A stretch of 11,420 bases of DNA from Deltaproteobacteria bacterium UBA6930 (GTDB lineage Bacteria > Myxococcota_A > UBA9160 > UBA6930). This document shows, one piece after another, positions 1 through 7,266 of the stretch. Numbering within the stretch: the first letter of the stretch is position 1; each line of letters begins with the position of its first letter. The stretch lies in NCBI GenBank assembly GCA_002450755.1, contig DKAI01000114.1:1-11420 (forward strand). Direction: 5' to 3'. The translations under genes and the position numbers were made by a program. A model generated the notes under the pieces. It was not told the origin of the DNA, ran no database searches, and saw only the letters and a list, made by a program, of their open reading frames with translations.

Positions 1-2
1 AA

Positions 3-1043
3 GTCGAAGAACCTAAGACCGGTGAGGTCGGTATAAAAATGGTCGCAAGCGGCATTTGTCACAGTGACTATTCAGTCGCGCACGGTGTCCTCAAAACTCC
101 TCTTCCTTGCGTGCTAGGCCATGAAGGAGCTGGCATTATAGAATCAGTAGGACCAGGAGTAACGCATCTCGAAGTTGGTGATCATGTGATCGCAGTCCTT
201 TCTCCTTCATGTGACAATTGTGTGATGTGCAATGAAGGAAAACCATACCTCTGTGCGGAGATGGGCAAAATGCTCAACTACTCAGCAATGCTAGATGGTA
301 CGACGCGACTACGAAGTAAAGGCGATTCGATCCACCAGATGGCTGGAATTGCCTCATTTGCAGAACATACTGTTGTCCCTGCAGGTGCAGCGATTAAAGT
401 TCCGAAGGACGTTCCGTTAGAAAGCGTTTGCTTAATTGGCTGTGGCGTGACTACGGGAACAGGAGCGGCACTCAACACCGCTGACATTGTCCCCGGCGAT
501 TCGGTAGCGGTCGTTGGTTGCGGTGGAGTCGGCCTTTCGATCATCCAAGGCGCCCGAATCGCAGGTGCCGAAATTATTGTTGCTGTAGACCCGGTACCCG
601 AAAAACTAGATTTGGCCAAATCGCTTGGTGCCACACACGGTGTGAACCCTTCTTCCCAGGACCCAGCAAAAGCTGTCAGGGCAATCACAGGTAACGGAGC
701 ACACTTTTCTTTTGAAGCACTTGGAAAAATTGAGACTATCCAAACTGCATTTAAAATGACTCGTCCGACAGGAACAACCGTAGTGGTCGGGATGCCCTCT
801 GTAAGAGAGAGCTTACCCTTACAGGTAGGCAGTCTATTTTTGGAAAAGAAAATCACAGGTTCCGCGTACGGTTCAGCGGTCCCACGTCGCGACGTTCCCA
901 AGTTTATCGATTATTATCGGTCTGGAGAATTAAAAATAGACGAAATGATTACTAAACGAATCACCCTTGATGGAGTGAACAATGCGTTCGATGAAATGTC
1001 GAGAGGAGAAGGAGCTCGTTCGGTAATTGTCTATGATGAATAA
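3..1043 (+). CDS. Zinc-dependent alcohol dehydrogenase (MDR family), 5' end outside window
   Basis: Oxidises an alcohol to an aldehyde or ketone (or the reverse) with NAD(H), in the cytoplasm. The reading frame is open to the left edge, and residues before the first Met (VEEPKTGEVGIK) fit the usual ADH N-terminus, so the gene starts outside the window. Catalytic zinc ligands are visible: Cys in GICHSD, His-Glu in GHEGAG, and Cys in LIGCGVTTG. The structural zinc loop has the C-x2-C-x2-C-x7-C pattern. The Rossmann motif VVGCGGVG is followed by VAVDP, whose Asp favours NAD over NADP. The layout resembles class III and related long-chain ADHs; the substrate cannot be read from sequence. The gene converges on the minus-strand CWC gene and overlaps its 3' end by 13 bp. 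The family call is secure. Confidence 0.93.
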   Translation, partial: VEEPKTGEVGIKMVASGICHSDYSVAHGVLKTPLPCVLGHEGAGIIESVGPGVTHLEVGDHVIAVLSPSCDNCVMCNEGKPYLCAEMGKMLNYSAMLDGTTRLRSKGDSIHQMAGIASFAEHTVVPAGAAIKVPKDVPLESVCLIGCGVTTGTGAALNTADIVPGDSVAVVGCGGVGLSIIQGARIAGAEIIVAVDPVPEKLDLAKSLGATHGVNPSSQDPAKAVRAITGNGAHFSFEALGKIETIQTAFKMTRPTGTTVVVGMPSVRESLPLQVGSLFLEKKITGSAYGSAVPRRDVPKFIDYYRSGELKIDEMITKRITLDGVNNAFDEMSRGEGARSVIVYDE

Positions 1044-1213
1044 GAAACGCTTTTATCTGGAGTTTCAATACATTGACTACACCTGCAATCTAAATCTTTG
1101 ATAACTTTCACAGTTGTTACCTCGAAGCACCAGCATGTTGGATCCTTTTGGCCACAATGAAAATTGCGTGCACAAATAGAATAATTCTTGTTGGTTTTTT
1201 TTGGCTCAGTCAA
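1031..1213 (-). CDS. Small cysteine-rich CWC-family protein, TTG start
   Basis: A 60-residue protein of unknown function. After SICARNF it shows the hallmark spacing of the cysteine-rich CWC family: F-x-C-G, then CWC, then C-R-C-x2-C near the C-terminus. Such clusters usually suggest metal binding, which is inference here. The only possible start is TTG at 1213, because an in-frame TAG lies at 1225-1223. An AGGG Shine-Dalgarno sits seven bases upstream. The start lies 14 bp after the SDR stop, so the two are probably co-transcribed. The first Cys of the family's usual opening CxxC appears to be Tyr here (Tyr in NKNYSIC). Its 3' end overlaps the convergent ADH gene. The main alternative is a chance ORF, but the clustered cysteines and Shine-Dalgarno argue against that. 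Confidence 0.6.
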   Translation of the reverse strand: MTEPKKTNKNYSICARNFHCGQKDPTCWCFEVTTVKVIKDLDCRCSQCIETPDKSVSYSS

Positions 1214-1220
1214 ATGGCTA

Positions 1221-1224
1221 CCCT
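1221..1224 (-). promoter_or_regulatory. Ribosome binding site deciding the TTG start of the CWC gene
   Basis: AGGG on the minus strand lies seven bases before TTG (1213-1211). It is the main support for translation of this small ORF. Confidence 0.5.
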
Positions 1225-1227
1225 AAA

Positions 1228-1995
1228 TTAAAGATGTCTTCCTCCATCAAGGACAACATTCTGTCCTGTAACGAATGAAGACGCCGAGCTCGCCAGATAA
1301 ACAACTGCTCCTACCATATCTTCAGGAAGACCTATTCTCTGTAAGGCCGAACTCCCAACAAGCTCATTATAAATCTTTTCATTATCCCATAAGGCCCGAG
1401 CAAACTCGGTCTTTATCAAACCTGGCGAAATTGTATTTACTCGGATTCCATCCTTGCCCCAAGTTCTAGCGCAGACCTGAGTTAGCATGTTCAAAGCAGC
1501 TTTAGAAACCGAATATCCACCTATTACATCAGACGCCTGGATTCCACCTAACGAACTGACATTGATTATACTTCCACCACTCTCATTTTGAAGCATTGCC
1601 TCACGAGCAAATGCGGACAGAAAATGTATTGCCTTCACATTAGTATTCATAATTGTATCGAAGGCACGTTCATCGATTTCTTGTATCGGGCCAAATACTG
1701 GATTCGTTCCAGCATTATTAACGAGGATATCGACTCTCCCTAGACCCTTTAAAGTTTCATCTATAAGTTTTTTCAATTCTTCGGTTCTTCGGACGTTCGT
1801 AGGAATAGCAAGAGCTTTTTTCCCGGTCTTTTTAACTTCTTGTGCGGCATCTTCCAAGTCTTCCGGTTTTCGGGCTGCAAGAACAACATCCGCGCCATGC
1901 TCAGCCAATCCAATTGAAATGGCTCTCCCAATACCTCGGCTCGCGCCGGTAACGATGGCTACTTTTCCTTCTAATGAAAAATTTGCAAGCGGCAA
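1228..1995 (-). CDS. Short-chain dehydrogenase/reductase (classical SDR)
   Basis: NAD(P)-dependent oxidoreductase of 255 residues, the usual classical SDR length, probably cytoplasmic. With the start used here, the TGASRGIG cofactor motif is at about 16-23 and NNAG at 93-96. The catalytic Ser is near 148, and YSVSK supplies Tyr161 and Lys165. The segment LAARKPEDLE after the second strand has an Arg that favours NADP(H); that is inference. The frame can be extended to TTG at 2010, but that codon overlaps a perfect AGGAGG. The TTG at 1995-1993, six bases after that site, is the better start and gives MPLANFSLEGKVAIVTG. The gene is second in an operon after the RidA-family gene (43 bp gap) and before the CWC gene. 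Substrate unknown; FabG-like and sugar or alcohol SDRs cannot be separated by eye. Confidence 0.93.
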   Translation of the reverse strand: MPLANFSLEGKVAIVTGASRGIGRAISIGLAEHGADVVLAARKPEDLEDAAQEVKKTGKKALAIPTNVRRTEELKKLIDETLKGLGRVDILVNNAGTNPVFGPIQEIDERAFDTIMNTNVKAIHFLSAFAREAMLQNESGGSIINVSSLGGIQASDVIGGYSVSKAALNMLTQVCARTWGKDGIRVNTISPGLIKTEFARALWDNEKIYNELVGSSALQRIGLPEDMVGAVVYLASSASSFVTGQNVVLDGGRHL

Positions 1996-2001
1996 CTTTA
2001 A

Positions 2002-2007
2002 CCTCCT
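2002..2007 (-). promoter_or_regulatory. Perfect Shine-Dalgarno deciding the SDR start
   Basis: AGGAGG on the minus strand lies six bases before TTG (1995-1993). A start at 2010 would place this site inside the coding region, so it argues for the shorter protein. Confidence 0.8.
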
Positions 2008-2038
2008 CAACTACATTTCAGTAATATTGTAAATCTTT

Positions 2039-2419
2039 TTAGGCGGATGCGTGAGCGATACAATCAATTTCAATCGCAGCATTTAAAGCTAAATCAGCAC
2101 CACCCACAGTAATTCTTGCTGCTGCACCTTCTCCAAGTACCTCTATGTACGCTTTATTCATTTCAGAAAAATCTTCGAGATCTGCAAGAAAGACATTAAA
2201 TTTAAGTACATCACTAAGACTCGCACCACTGGCCATAAGAATTGCTTCAATATTTTTTAGAGTCTGCTGGGTTTGAGGTCCTATGCCTCCGGGAGCCAAA
2301 GTACCCTTTTCATCTGTCGTTCCTAATGTTCCAGAGACAAATACTAAGCCCCCTGCTTTTGTCGCGTGGCAAAAAGCTGGTAGAGCAAGCAAACCCGGAA
2401 CAGAGATTTTTTCCGTCAT
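2039..2419 (-). CDS. RidA/YjgF/UK114-family protein
   Basis: A 126-residue protein of the Rid family. The best-known members are trimeric enamine/imine deaminases that remove reactive intermediates such as 2-aminoacrylate; several subfamilies act in amine or aromatic catabolism. KAGGLVFVSGTLG (about 21-33) is the conserved first half, and TLKNIEAIL with LSDVLKFNVFLADL (about 53-81) forms the core. Arg102 aligns with the catalytic Arg of RidA and Glu117 with its conserved C-terminal Glu. The Pro-Tyr-Ser-Gln stretch usual in true RidA is FCHA here, and the Cys after the catalytic Arg is absent, so this is probably a divergent Rid subfamily rather than housekeeping RidA. ATG start with GAGGAG seven bases upstream. 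First gene of the RidA-SDR-CWC operon, divergent from the VOC gene. Confidence 0.9.
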   Translation of the reverse strand: MTEKISVPGLLALPAFCHATKAGGLVFVSGTLGTTDEKGTLAPGGIGPQTQQTLKNIEAILMASGASLSDVLKFNVFLADLEDFSEMNKAYIEVLGEGAAARITVGGADLALNAAIEIDCIAHASA

Positions 2420-2571
2420 TTTTCAACTCCTCTATTAGGCGTTTTTATAACTTTCAATCTTACTTCGTAGTATGATAGACAACTCTTCGGACAATAAGGA
2501 CTAAAAGTGATTCCTTCTCTAAATCTTTTCGAGAGCAAAAAACTTCGTTTGCTAACTGCTTTAAATCATCA

Positions 2572-2594
2572 AGAGATCTTTGCTTAGGATCTCT
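2572..2594. repeat. Inverted repeat upstream of the VOC gene
   Basis: AGAGATC (2572-2578) and GATCTCT (2588-2594) form perfect 7-bp arms around a 9-base spacer, about 40 bases before the VOC start in the RidA/VOC divergent region (2420-2631). It could be an operator or a leader hairpin. I saw no convincing -35/-10 pair in this region. Confidence 0.3.
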
Positions 2595-2631
2595 AAATAC
2601 TCTCACGATTCTGGATTATGTAAGGAGAGAA

Positions 2632-2997
2632 ATGTCTGATCAAGATCAAATGATTAAGAAAATTGGAATGGTTATTCACCCTGTGGAAAACCTTGACGCC
2701 GCCGCAACCTTTTACAGCGAAGGCTTAGGACTTCAGGAGGCGTTTCGAGATGGAGATCGTTTTTGTGCCTTCGTCGTGAACGGTATAACAATCGCGCTCG
2801 CAGCCAAAGAAGAACGAATTATCGATTCGGCAGCGGTATCTTACAAAGTTAACGATGTTGGTGAGACTGTAAACCGACTTGAAAATCTCGGTGCAAAACT
2901 TTGCAGGGGGACGGAAGAGGGACCTCACGAGATTAGGGCGGTAATGGAAGACCCTCAGGGCAATCCTTTTATCATTTATTCGTCAAAGGAGCCCTAG
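2632..2997 (+). CDS. VOC (glyoxalase/bleomycin-resistance fold) protein
   Basis: A 121-residue single-module vicinal-oxygen-chelate protein. The fold signature is visible: strand IGMVIHPVENL, helix AATFYSEGLGL (about 25-35), a second module with VSYKVNDVGETVNRLENLGA, and the closing DPQGNPFIIYS. Family members include glyoxalase I, ring-cleavage dioxygenases, epimerases and antibiotic-binding proteins. His16 sits at a usual metal-ligand position, but the closing strand reads NPFIIY where metal-dependent members usually carry Glu. Metal use is therefore doubtful and a binding role is possible. ATG start with AAGGAG four bases upstream. It is divergent from the RidA operon, and its stop overlaps the luciferase-like gene's stop by 4 bp. 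The specific function is not assignable. Confidence 0.85.
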   Translation: MSDQDQMIKKIGMVIHPVENLDAAATFYSEGLGLQEAFRDGDRFCAFVVNGITIALAAKEERIIDSAAVSYKVNDVGETVNRLENLGAKLCRGTEEGPHEIRAVMEDPQGNPFIIYSSKEP

Positions 2998-4208
2998 ATA
3001 AAATCTGGAACTTCCAATTTTGGAAGGACGTGATTCATGAAGAGTTCCAGTTCTTCTATCACATCTTCTTTAGGATTCTGTGCATAGTGCCAAATAAGAG
3101 TTATGTACTCCGCGGGGACCTTTGAATAAATCTCTTGCCATTGCTCTATAGACTGCTCAACTGTCCCACCAATAAAAATCCCCGATTCCTTCATATTTTG
3201 AACCCAATCGGTGTTCGGGTCTTGATTAAACTGTGGGAAAAAAGGTCCATAGAAATTTTTGTAAATATCAAGGTCGTACTCCGCAAGTTTCCTGTCGTAG
3301 TCGAGCTCGGACTCACAAATATGCGGCCAACGAACGATATTTTGATTTTGACCTAATGTCATTTTTCGTCCGAGCTTCTCCGATTCTTCCACGTAAACGT
3401 GAGCATTTTTAACAATTCCATCCATTTGCATAAAGTACACGGGAATAAAACCGTGCTTCGCACAAAACCGGATTGAGTCTACGCTCTTGCTTGCAGCAAC
3501 CATCACCCTAGGATGGGGTGACTGATAGGGCTTAGGAACGACACAAATGTTTCGGACATTTCCATCTGCATCGATTTCATTAAGCCCGCCTGCTTCACTT
3601 GTGATTTTATATGCAGGGTAGCCCTCGACCCCTGTTTCAAACGGATAGGGAGCCTCGTAAAACTCTCCCTTGAGCTGGACTTCATCTTTCGTCCAACATT
3701 CGAGAAGCATCTCGGTTCTCTCTTCAAAAATCTTGCGGTTTCGCTCGTCGTTATCACTGCCATCGGAAACCGTGGCGGGAGTATCTGTAGCCTGCCCTAA
3801 AATATTTGCCCAGCGTGATTGATAGCCACGAGCAAGGCCAACGAAGTAACGACCCTTGGTAATGTGATCGAGTATTGCTGTTTCCTCAGCTACTCGAATT
3901 GGATCTTGTGTAGCCATCACATACCCAAGTGCGCCCACGTTGAGCCTTTCTAGCTGACCTGCCCACCATGCGTTCAAAACTCCGGGATTAGGCCCAACTT
4001 CGTAACCTTCAGAATGAAGGTGATGCTCAATCGTCGAAAAACCCCATACACCAAGCCTTTCCGCCGCTTTCGCAATGTCCATCCAACCGTGCAGAGCCTC
4101 ATGGTAAAGATCTGCGTTCCTCCCGATTGGCCTTTGAGCCTTGCGACCTTCTTCACCGTCTGCGGGAATCATCGGATACAACTGAATAACTACTTTGGGT
4201 TTAGCCAT
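2994..4208 (-). CDS. Luciferase-like (LLM class) flavin-dependent monooxygenase
   Basis: A TIM-barrel oxidoreductase using reduced FMN or F420, of about 404 residues from the chosen start. The N-terminal strand MAKPKVVIQLYP, the helix with AERLGVWGFSTIEHH, the ALGYVMATQDPIRVAEE segment and DHITKGRYFVGLARGY are classic for bacterial-luciferase-like monooxygenases. PHPRVMVAASKSVDSIRF and GIFIGGTVEQSIEQW occur in the C-terminal half. ATG at 4208 starts exactly where the first barrel strand should begin, but its Shine-Dalgarno is weak. An upstream in-frame TTG at 4289 has GAGG about ten bases before it and would add 27 residues, so the start is uncertain. The gene stands alone, convergent with the VOC gene. 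Substrate and cofactor (FMN versus F420) cannot be told from sequence. Confidence 0.92.
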   Translation of the reverse strand: MAKPKVVIQLYPMIPADGEEGRKAQRPIGRNADLYHEALHGWMDIAKAAERLGVWGFSTIEHHLHSEGYEVGPNPGVLNAWWAGQLERLNVGALGYVMATQDPIRVAEETAILDHITKGRYFVGLARGYQSRWANILGQATDTPATVSDGSDNDERNRKIFEERTEMLLECWTKDEVQLKGEFYEAPYPFETGVEGYPAYKITSEAGGLNEIDADGNVRNICVVPKPYQSPHPRVMVAASKSVDSIRFCAKHGFIPVYFMQMDGIVKNAHVYVEESEKLGRKMTLGQNQNIVRWPHICESELDYDRKLAEYDLDIYKNFYGPFFPQFNQDPNTDWVQNMKESGIFIGGTVEQSIEQWQEIYSKVPAEYITLIWHYAQNPKEDVIEELELFMNHVLPKLEVPDFI

Positions 4209-4392
4209 GTCACTTAATCTTTCTTTGACCGGAAGTTCGGTGTCCAGGGTTGAAGTAAGAGCATACGATGAAGCAGCTACCCAAGCCAACCGGACGATAC
4301 CTCTTCAGCCTATTTTTTGTGTGCTCAAGAGGTTCGCCAGAAAAATTGCAAAGATGAAAGTATGAAAAAGTAAATTAAATCAAATAGATACA

Positions 4393-4423
4393 GGGAACTT
4401 CGATGGACCCCAGGAGTTCTTCC
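4393..4423. repeat. Imperfect hairpin downstream of the cupin gene
   Basis: GGGAACT (4393-4399) can pair with AGTTC (4415-4419) and then CC (4422-4423) across a two-base bulge. It lies 28 bases past the cupin stop on the minus strand, where a terminator could be, but no T-run follows. The rest of 4209-4451 holds only AT-rich sequence with no gene I can support. Confidence 0.25.
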
Positions 4424-4451
4424 CTTAACATAATCGCGAGTGTGGACATCT

Positions 4452-4805
4452 TCAGTCTAGGGTCACAAAAATCGAAACTCTCGGTTCCTCACTAATCGCG
4501 CGGCTTATGTGGCCTTGACCCGTAGTGTCTTCCGCCAAAAGCATGTCTCCCGCATGGAATCGCCTTTTCGTCCCGTCTCCTACCTCTATCTCAACGCCAC
4601 CGCCCGAGAGAATTAGGATGTACTGGCGACGGGGAGCGTTGTGCCAGTCAAAATCATAATCCGAAGTAGTCTCCCTAAATATTATTCCAGAAGCCGACTC
4701 GAGTTCAGAAAGTTTGCCAATCTCACCGTGATCATTGAGCGTAATTTCGATGTCCTCAAAATGAGATTGCTGGTCCGATCCTGTATAGAGACGAGTTACT
4801 TTCAC
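4452..4805 (-). CDS. Small single-domain cupin protein
   Basis: A 117-residue cupin, one beta-barrel, probably cytoplasmic. The core runs from HNAPRRQYILILSG through VEIEVGDGTKRRFHAGDMLLAEDTTGQGHISRAI, a pattern shared by a set of small cupins annotated only by fold. The GD in HAGDMLL and the His in GQGHISR are in the second cupin motif. The first motif is degenerate: the usual HxH is missing, and one His lies in WHNAP. Metal binding is therefore uncertain. The frame extends to 4850, but GTG at 4805-4803 has GAGGAGGG six bases upstream and gives VKVTRLYTG, so that start is preferred. It follows the CoA-transferase after 76 bp and is probably the last gene of that operon. Confidence 0.82.
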   Translation of the reverse strand: MKVTRLYTGSDQQSHFEDIEITLNDHGEIGKLSELESASGIIFRETTSDYDFDWHNAPRRQYILILSGGGVEIEVGDGTKRRFHAGDMLLAEDTTGQGHISRAISEEPRVSIFVTLD

Positions 4806-4811
4806 TTTATT

Positions 4812-4819
4812 CCCTCCTC
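4812..4819 (-). promoter_or_regulatory. Strong Shine-Dalgarno deciding the cupin GTG start
   Basis: GAGGAGGG on the minus strand lies six bases before GTG (4805-4803). It rules out the longer in-frame extension to 4850. Confidence 0.75.
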
Positions 4820-4881
4820 GCAAAGCCAATTTCAGAGCGCCGAGCCACAAAACAAACCGACGCCCCTAATACATCACCATC

Positions 4882-6093
4882 TCACTTTTTTCCGCCAATA
4901 ATGCCGGACTGCATGAGAGTCGCGATCCGTTCCTCGTTGTAACCTAAACCTTTCAGAACGGGGACACTATGCTCGCCCAGCTCTGGAGGTGAAATTGGCT
5001 GTCTCTTGGGAAAGTCGCTGAGCTCGATTGGACTATTCACAACTCTCGTTCCAGGACTATCAGCCAGTTCGACAAATACACCGTTCGCTTCCATTTGGGG
5101 ATCTCTCGCAACTTCATCCGTGGTCGCAATCGTTCCGAACGTAATATCATTTTCGTCAAGAACTTTTCGCCATTCCGAAGTAGGGCGCTTTCCAAACCAA
5201 TCTTGAAGAATTTCGGCCAACGCTCCCGCGTTTAAGCGGCGGTTGTTGATTTCTTCAAAGCGCGGATCCTTCGAGAGCTCGGGACGACCAATCGCCTTAC
5301 AAAAACTGTCAAATTCTGTCGCCTCCTTTACAAGTACTAGGAAAAAGGCATCTCCATCTGACGTACGATAGTGATTCACCATAGCATTGGCAGGCTTAGA
5401 TTGACTCGATGGCTTGAAGGTTGTCGCTCCCGACAAAGCGGCTTGAACAAGAATGCCGTTGGACCATACACCATTTGACATAAGAGACGTTGAGACTTTA
5501 GTACCTTTTCCTGTTCGTTCCCTCGCATAAAGAGCTAAAGCGATACCTCCAAACACTGACATTGCGCTCGGATGATCTCCCATTCCTGGACTAGACTTGG
5601 CGAGTTCGCCCTCACCCGGACGCACGACGTCCATAAGACCAGAACGAGCCCACCATGCCGTCGCGTCATAACCAGGCTTCTCTGTTTCAGTGCCTACCTC
5701 CCCATAACCCGTACCGTGAGCATAAATTAATCTCGGATTCTCCTGAGAGAGAAGGTCATACGTAATTTCGAGTTCTTCCAAAACAGAGGGGTGATAATTT
5801 GTGATGAAAATGTCCGCGTCACGAACAAGATCTAACAAAACCTTTCTTCCCTCTTTCTTTTTGAGATCAATGACTACACTTTTTTTGTTCCGACTATCAA
5901 TTTGCCAGCAGTAGTTCTCTTCACACTCCGGGTTGGGAGCAAGATTTTTTAAAAGCCTATATGGATCTCCAACTCCCGGAGGCTCAACGTGAATGACATC
6001 AGCTCCAAAGTCCGAAAGAACCGTACCAGCGGCGGGTACGAACACAAAAGTTGCAACCTCGACCACTTTTAAGCCTTCTAATAAACCGCTCAT
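4882..6093 (-). CDS. Family III CoA-transferase (CaiB/BaiF type)
   Basis: Moves CoA between carboxylic acids, a typical first step in breakdown of carnitine-, oxalate-, succinate- or terpenoid-derived acids. Length is 403 residues, normal for the family. The N-terminus LLEGLKVVEVATFVFVPAAG and LSDFGADVIHVEPPGVGDP (about 26-44) are diagnostic. SRNKKSVVIDLK (68-79) and the segment with DIFITNYHPSVLEEL follow. The catalytic Asp is Asp143 in EKPGYDATAWWARSG, equivalent to the Asp of formyl-CoA transferase that forms the acyl-aspartyl anhydride. ATG start with AAGGAG upstream. It lies 40 bp after the lipoprotein stop and before the cupin, all on the minus strand, so it is probably the central gene of that operon. 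The acyl substrate is unknown. Confidence 0.95.
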   Translation of the reverse strand: MSGLLEGLKVVEVATFVFVPAAGTVLSDFGADVIHVEPPGVGDPYRLLKNLAPNPECEENYCWQIDSRNKKSVVIDLKKKEGRKVLLDLVRDADIFITNYHPSVLEELEITYDLLSQENPRLIYAHGTGYGEVGTETEKPGYDATAWWARSGLMDVVRPGEGELAKSSPGMGDHPSAMSVFGGIALALYARERTGKGTKVSTSLMSNGVWSNGILVQAALSGATTFKPSSQSKPANAMVNHYRTSDGDAFFLVLVKEATEFDSFCKAIGRPELSKDPRFEEINNRRLNAGALAEILQDWFGKRPTSEWRKVLDENDITFGTIATTDEVARDPQMEANGVFVELADSPGTRVVNSPIELSDFPKRQPISPPELGEHSVPVLKGLGYNEERIATLMQSGIIGGKK

Positions 6094-6133
6094 TAAACAT
6101 CTCCTTCATTCAAAAACGCTTTGCCTCTAGGTA

Positions 6134-6604
6134 TCATGGCTCCTCTGTAACCTCTAAGGCTGAAGCCGTCACGGGAAAGCTCAAGGAAAGAGCCTTTCTT
6201 AACATTGGTTTACGTGCCTCTTCTGTGCCCGCCTTGAGAGCAATTGCAATTGCTCTCCTAGTCTCATTAGAGATTTCAGAGATTGACTTTGCAAAGTTTT
6301 CATCTCCAATGCGGGAGAGTAGCTCCAACAAAACGGTACCATGTTGGCGAAATGCTGTTCCTTTAATAGAGATCGTGTAGTCAAACAACTTATGAAGCGC
6401 CTCTTCTTCATGTGCCTCAGCCCGAGAGAGCCAGTCAAGATAGTCGAAGCCCGATTCCTCTGCGGGAGCAAATAAGGTACTCGCGACCCAGATACCTGTG
6501 GCTGTTCTTGCCACTCCATGCTCAGGAGCTTCTTCCTCGTAACAACCGGAAAAGAGCATCACAAAAGCTACAACGGTCCACGATCTTTTTAGATTGAAAA
6601 TCAT
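6134..6604 (-). CDS. Predicted lipoprotein of unknown function
   Basis: 156 residues with a clear lipoprotein signal: Lys6-Arg7, a hydrophobic stretch WTVVAFVMLF, and the lipobox LFSGC with Cys21 as the lipidation site. It is probably anchored to a membrane outside the cytoplasm. The mature part is Glu-rich (EEE at 22-24) and mostly predicted helical. I recognise no domain. The frame runs on upstream to 6676, but ATG at 6604 places the signal peptide correctly. No good Shine-Dalgarno precedes it, so the start is moderately sure. It is divergent from the GlcG/HbpS gene (56 bp apart) and upstream of the CoA-transferase. A role linked to that enzyme would be speculation. One histidine-bearing stretch, SRAEAHEEEALHKLFDY, lies mid-protein. 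Confidence 0.7.
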   Translation of the reverse strand: MIFNLKRSWTVVAFVMLFSGCYEEEAPEHGVARTATGIWVASTLFAPAEESGFDYLDWLSRAEAHEEEALHKLFDYTISIKGTAFRQHGTVLLELLSRIGDENFAKSISEISNETRRAIAIALKAGTEEARKPMLRKALSLSFPVTASALEVTEEP

Positions 6605-6660
6605 AAGAGGACAGCGTAACAAAGGCAGAGAGAATCGAATAATTAAGGAGTCCGAAAAGT

Positions 6661-7095
6661 ATGTCGGAAATTTCACTGGATTTGGCTAAAAAACTCGCCG
6701 AAGAAGCCCTCGCAGAAGGTCGCCGATCTGAATGTAAGCCCCTTACAGTCGCGGTATTGGATCCCGGTGGCCACCTCAAAGCAATGTTTAGGGAGGACGG
6801 ATCCGGCATACTTAGACCCGAAATAGCAATCGGTAAGGCTTTCGGAGCATTAGGCATGGGACTAGGCTCAAGGAGCCTTAGCCGACTGGCAGAGGAAAGA
6901 GCTCCTTTCCTTGCCTCGATCAGTGCCCTAACTAGTAAGGGAATAATTCCAGCCGCAGGGGGGGTGTTGATCCATGACAAAGCAGGGAACTTGGTGTGTG
7001 CAGTTGGCATCTCTGGGGACACTTCAGACCTCGACGAGGCGTGTATCTTGGCCGCTGCAGAGAAGCTAGGCCTTTCGGCCGATCCCGGGAACTAG
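6661..7095 (+). CDS. GlcG/HbpS-family heme-binding-type protein
   Basis: 144 residues of the GlcG/HbpS fold (former DUF336). LTVAVLDPGGHLKAMFRED (about 28-46) is the typical PAS-like core, followed by AIGKAFGALGMG. GIIPAAGGVLIHDKAGNLVCAVGISGDTSDLDE (about 93-125) is the conserved C-terminal half. The family includes HbpS, an extracellular heme-binding sensor partner in Streptomyces, and GlcG of glycolate operons. Neither context is present here, and no signal peptide is visible, so this copy is probably cytoplasmic. ATG start with AAGGAG ten bases upstream. It shares a 56-bp divergent region with the lipoprotein and converges on the GST gene. The exact ligand is unknown. Confidence 0.9.
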   Translation: MSEISLDLAKKLAEEALAEGRRSECKPLTVAVLDPGGHLKAMFREDGSGILRPEIAIGKAFGALGMGLGSRSLSRLAEERAPFLASISALTSKGIIPAAGGVLIHDKAGNLVCAVGISGDTSDLDEACILAAAEKLGLSADPGN

Positions 7096-7266
7096 ACATA
7101 AAACTCCCGGCAAGGAACAAGGCGGAGGAGAACTGATCGATGATGCCCATCTGTAGTCTCTACGACAGTGTCGCTAAGGTTAGTTAAACGCTCACGCCTC
7201 ATTGCTCCTACAGGTATTAAAAAACTTTGATTACGAATTAATCGATATCATACAAATTTTCCAGAC

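Noticed and set aside
278..901. 207-codon minus-strand ORF inside the ADH gene
   Set aside because: Antisense to clear zinc-ADH motifs, with no recognisable domain or ribosome site; a shadow of the real gene.
4209..4289. N-terminal extension of the luciferase-like protein from TTG 4289
   Set aside because: The family barrel begins at MAKPKV and the extra 27 residues look unrelated. Kept as an alternative because a GAGG lies upstream.
4806..4884. Possible TGA read-through extending the CoA-transferase by 26 codons on the minus strand
   Set aside because: The protein already has full family length and the extension shows no conserved residues; the TGA is an ordinary stop.
6522..7022. 166-codon minus-strand ORF overlapping the GlcG/HbpS and lipoprotein genes
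   Set aside because: No domain, and it is antisense to a conserved gene; a shadow frame.
7164..7174. CGACAGTGTCG near-palindrome between the GlcG/HbpS and GST genes
   Set aside because: The stem is only four pairs with a workable loop and no T-run follows, so it is not supported as a terminator.
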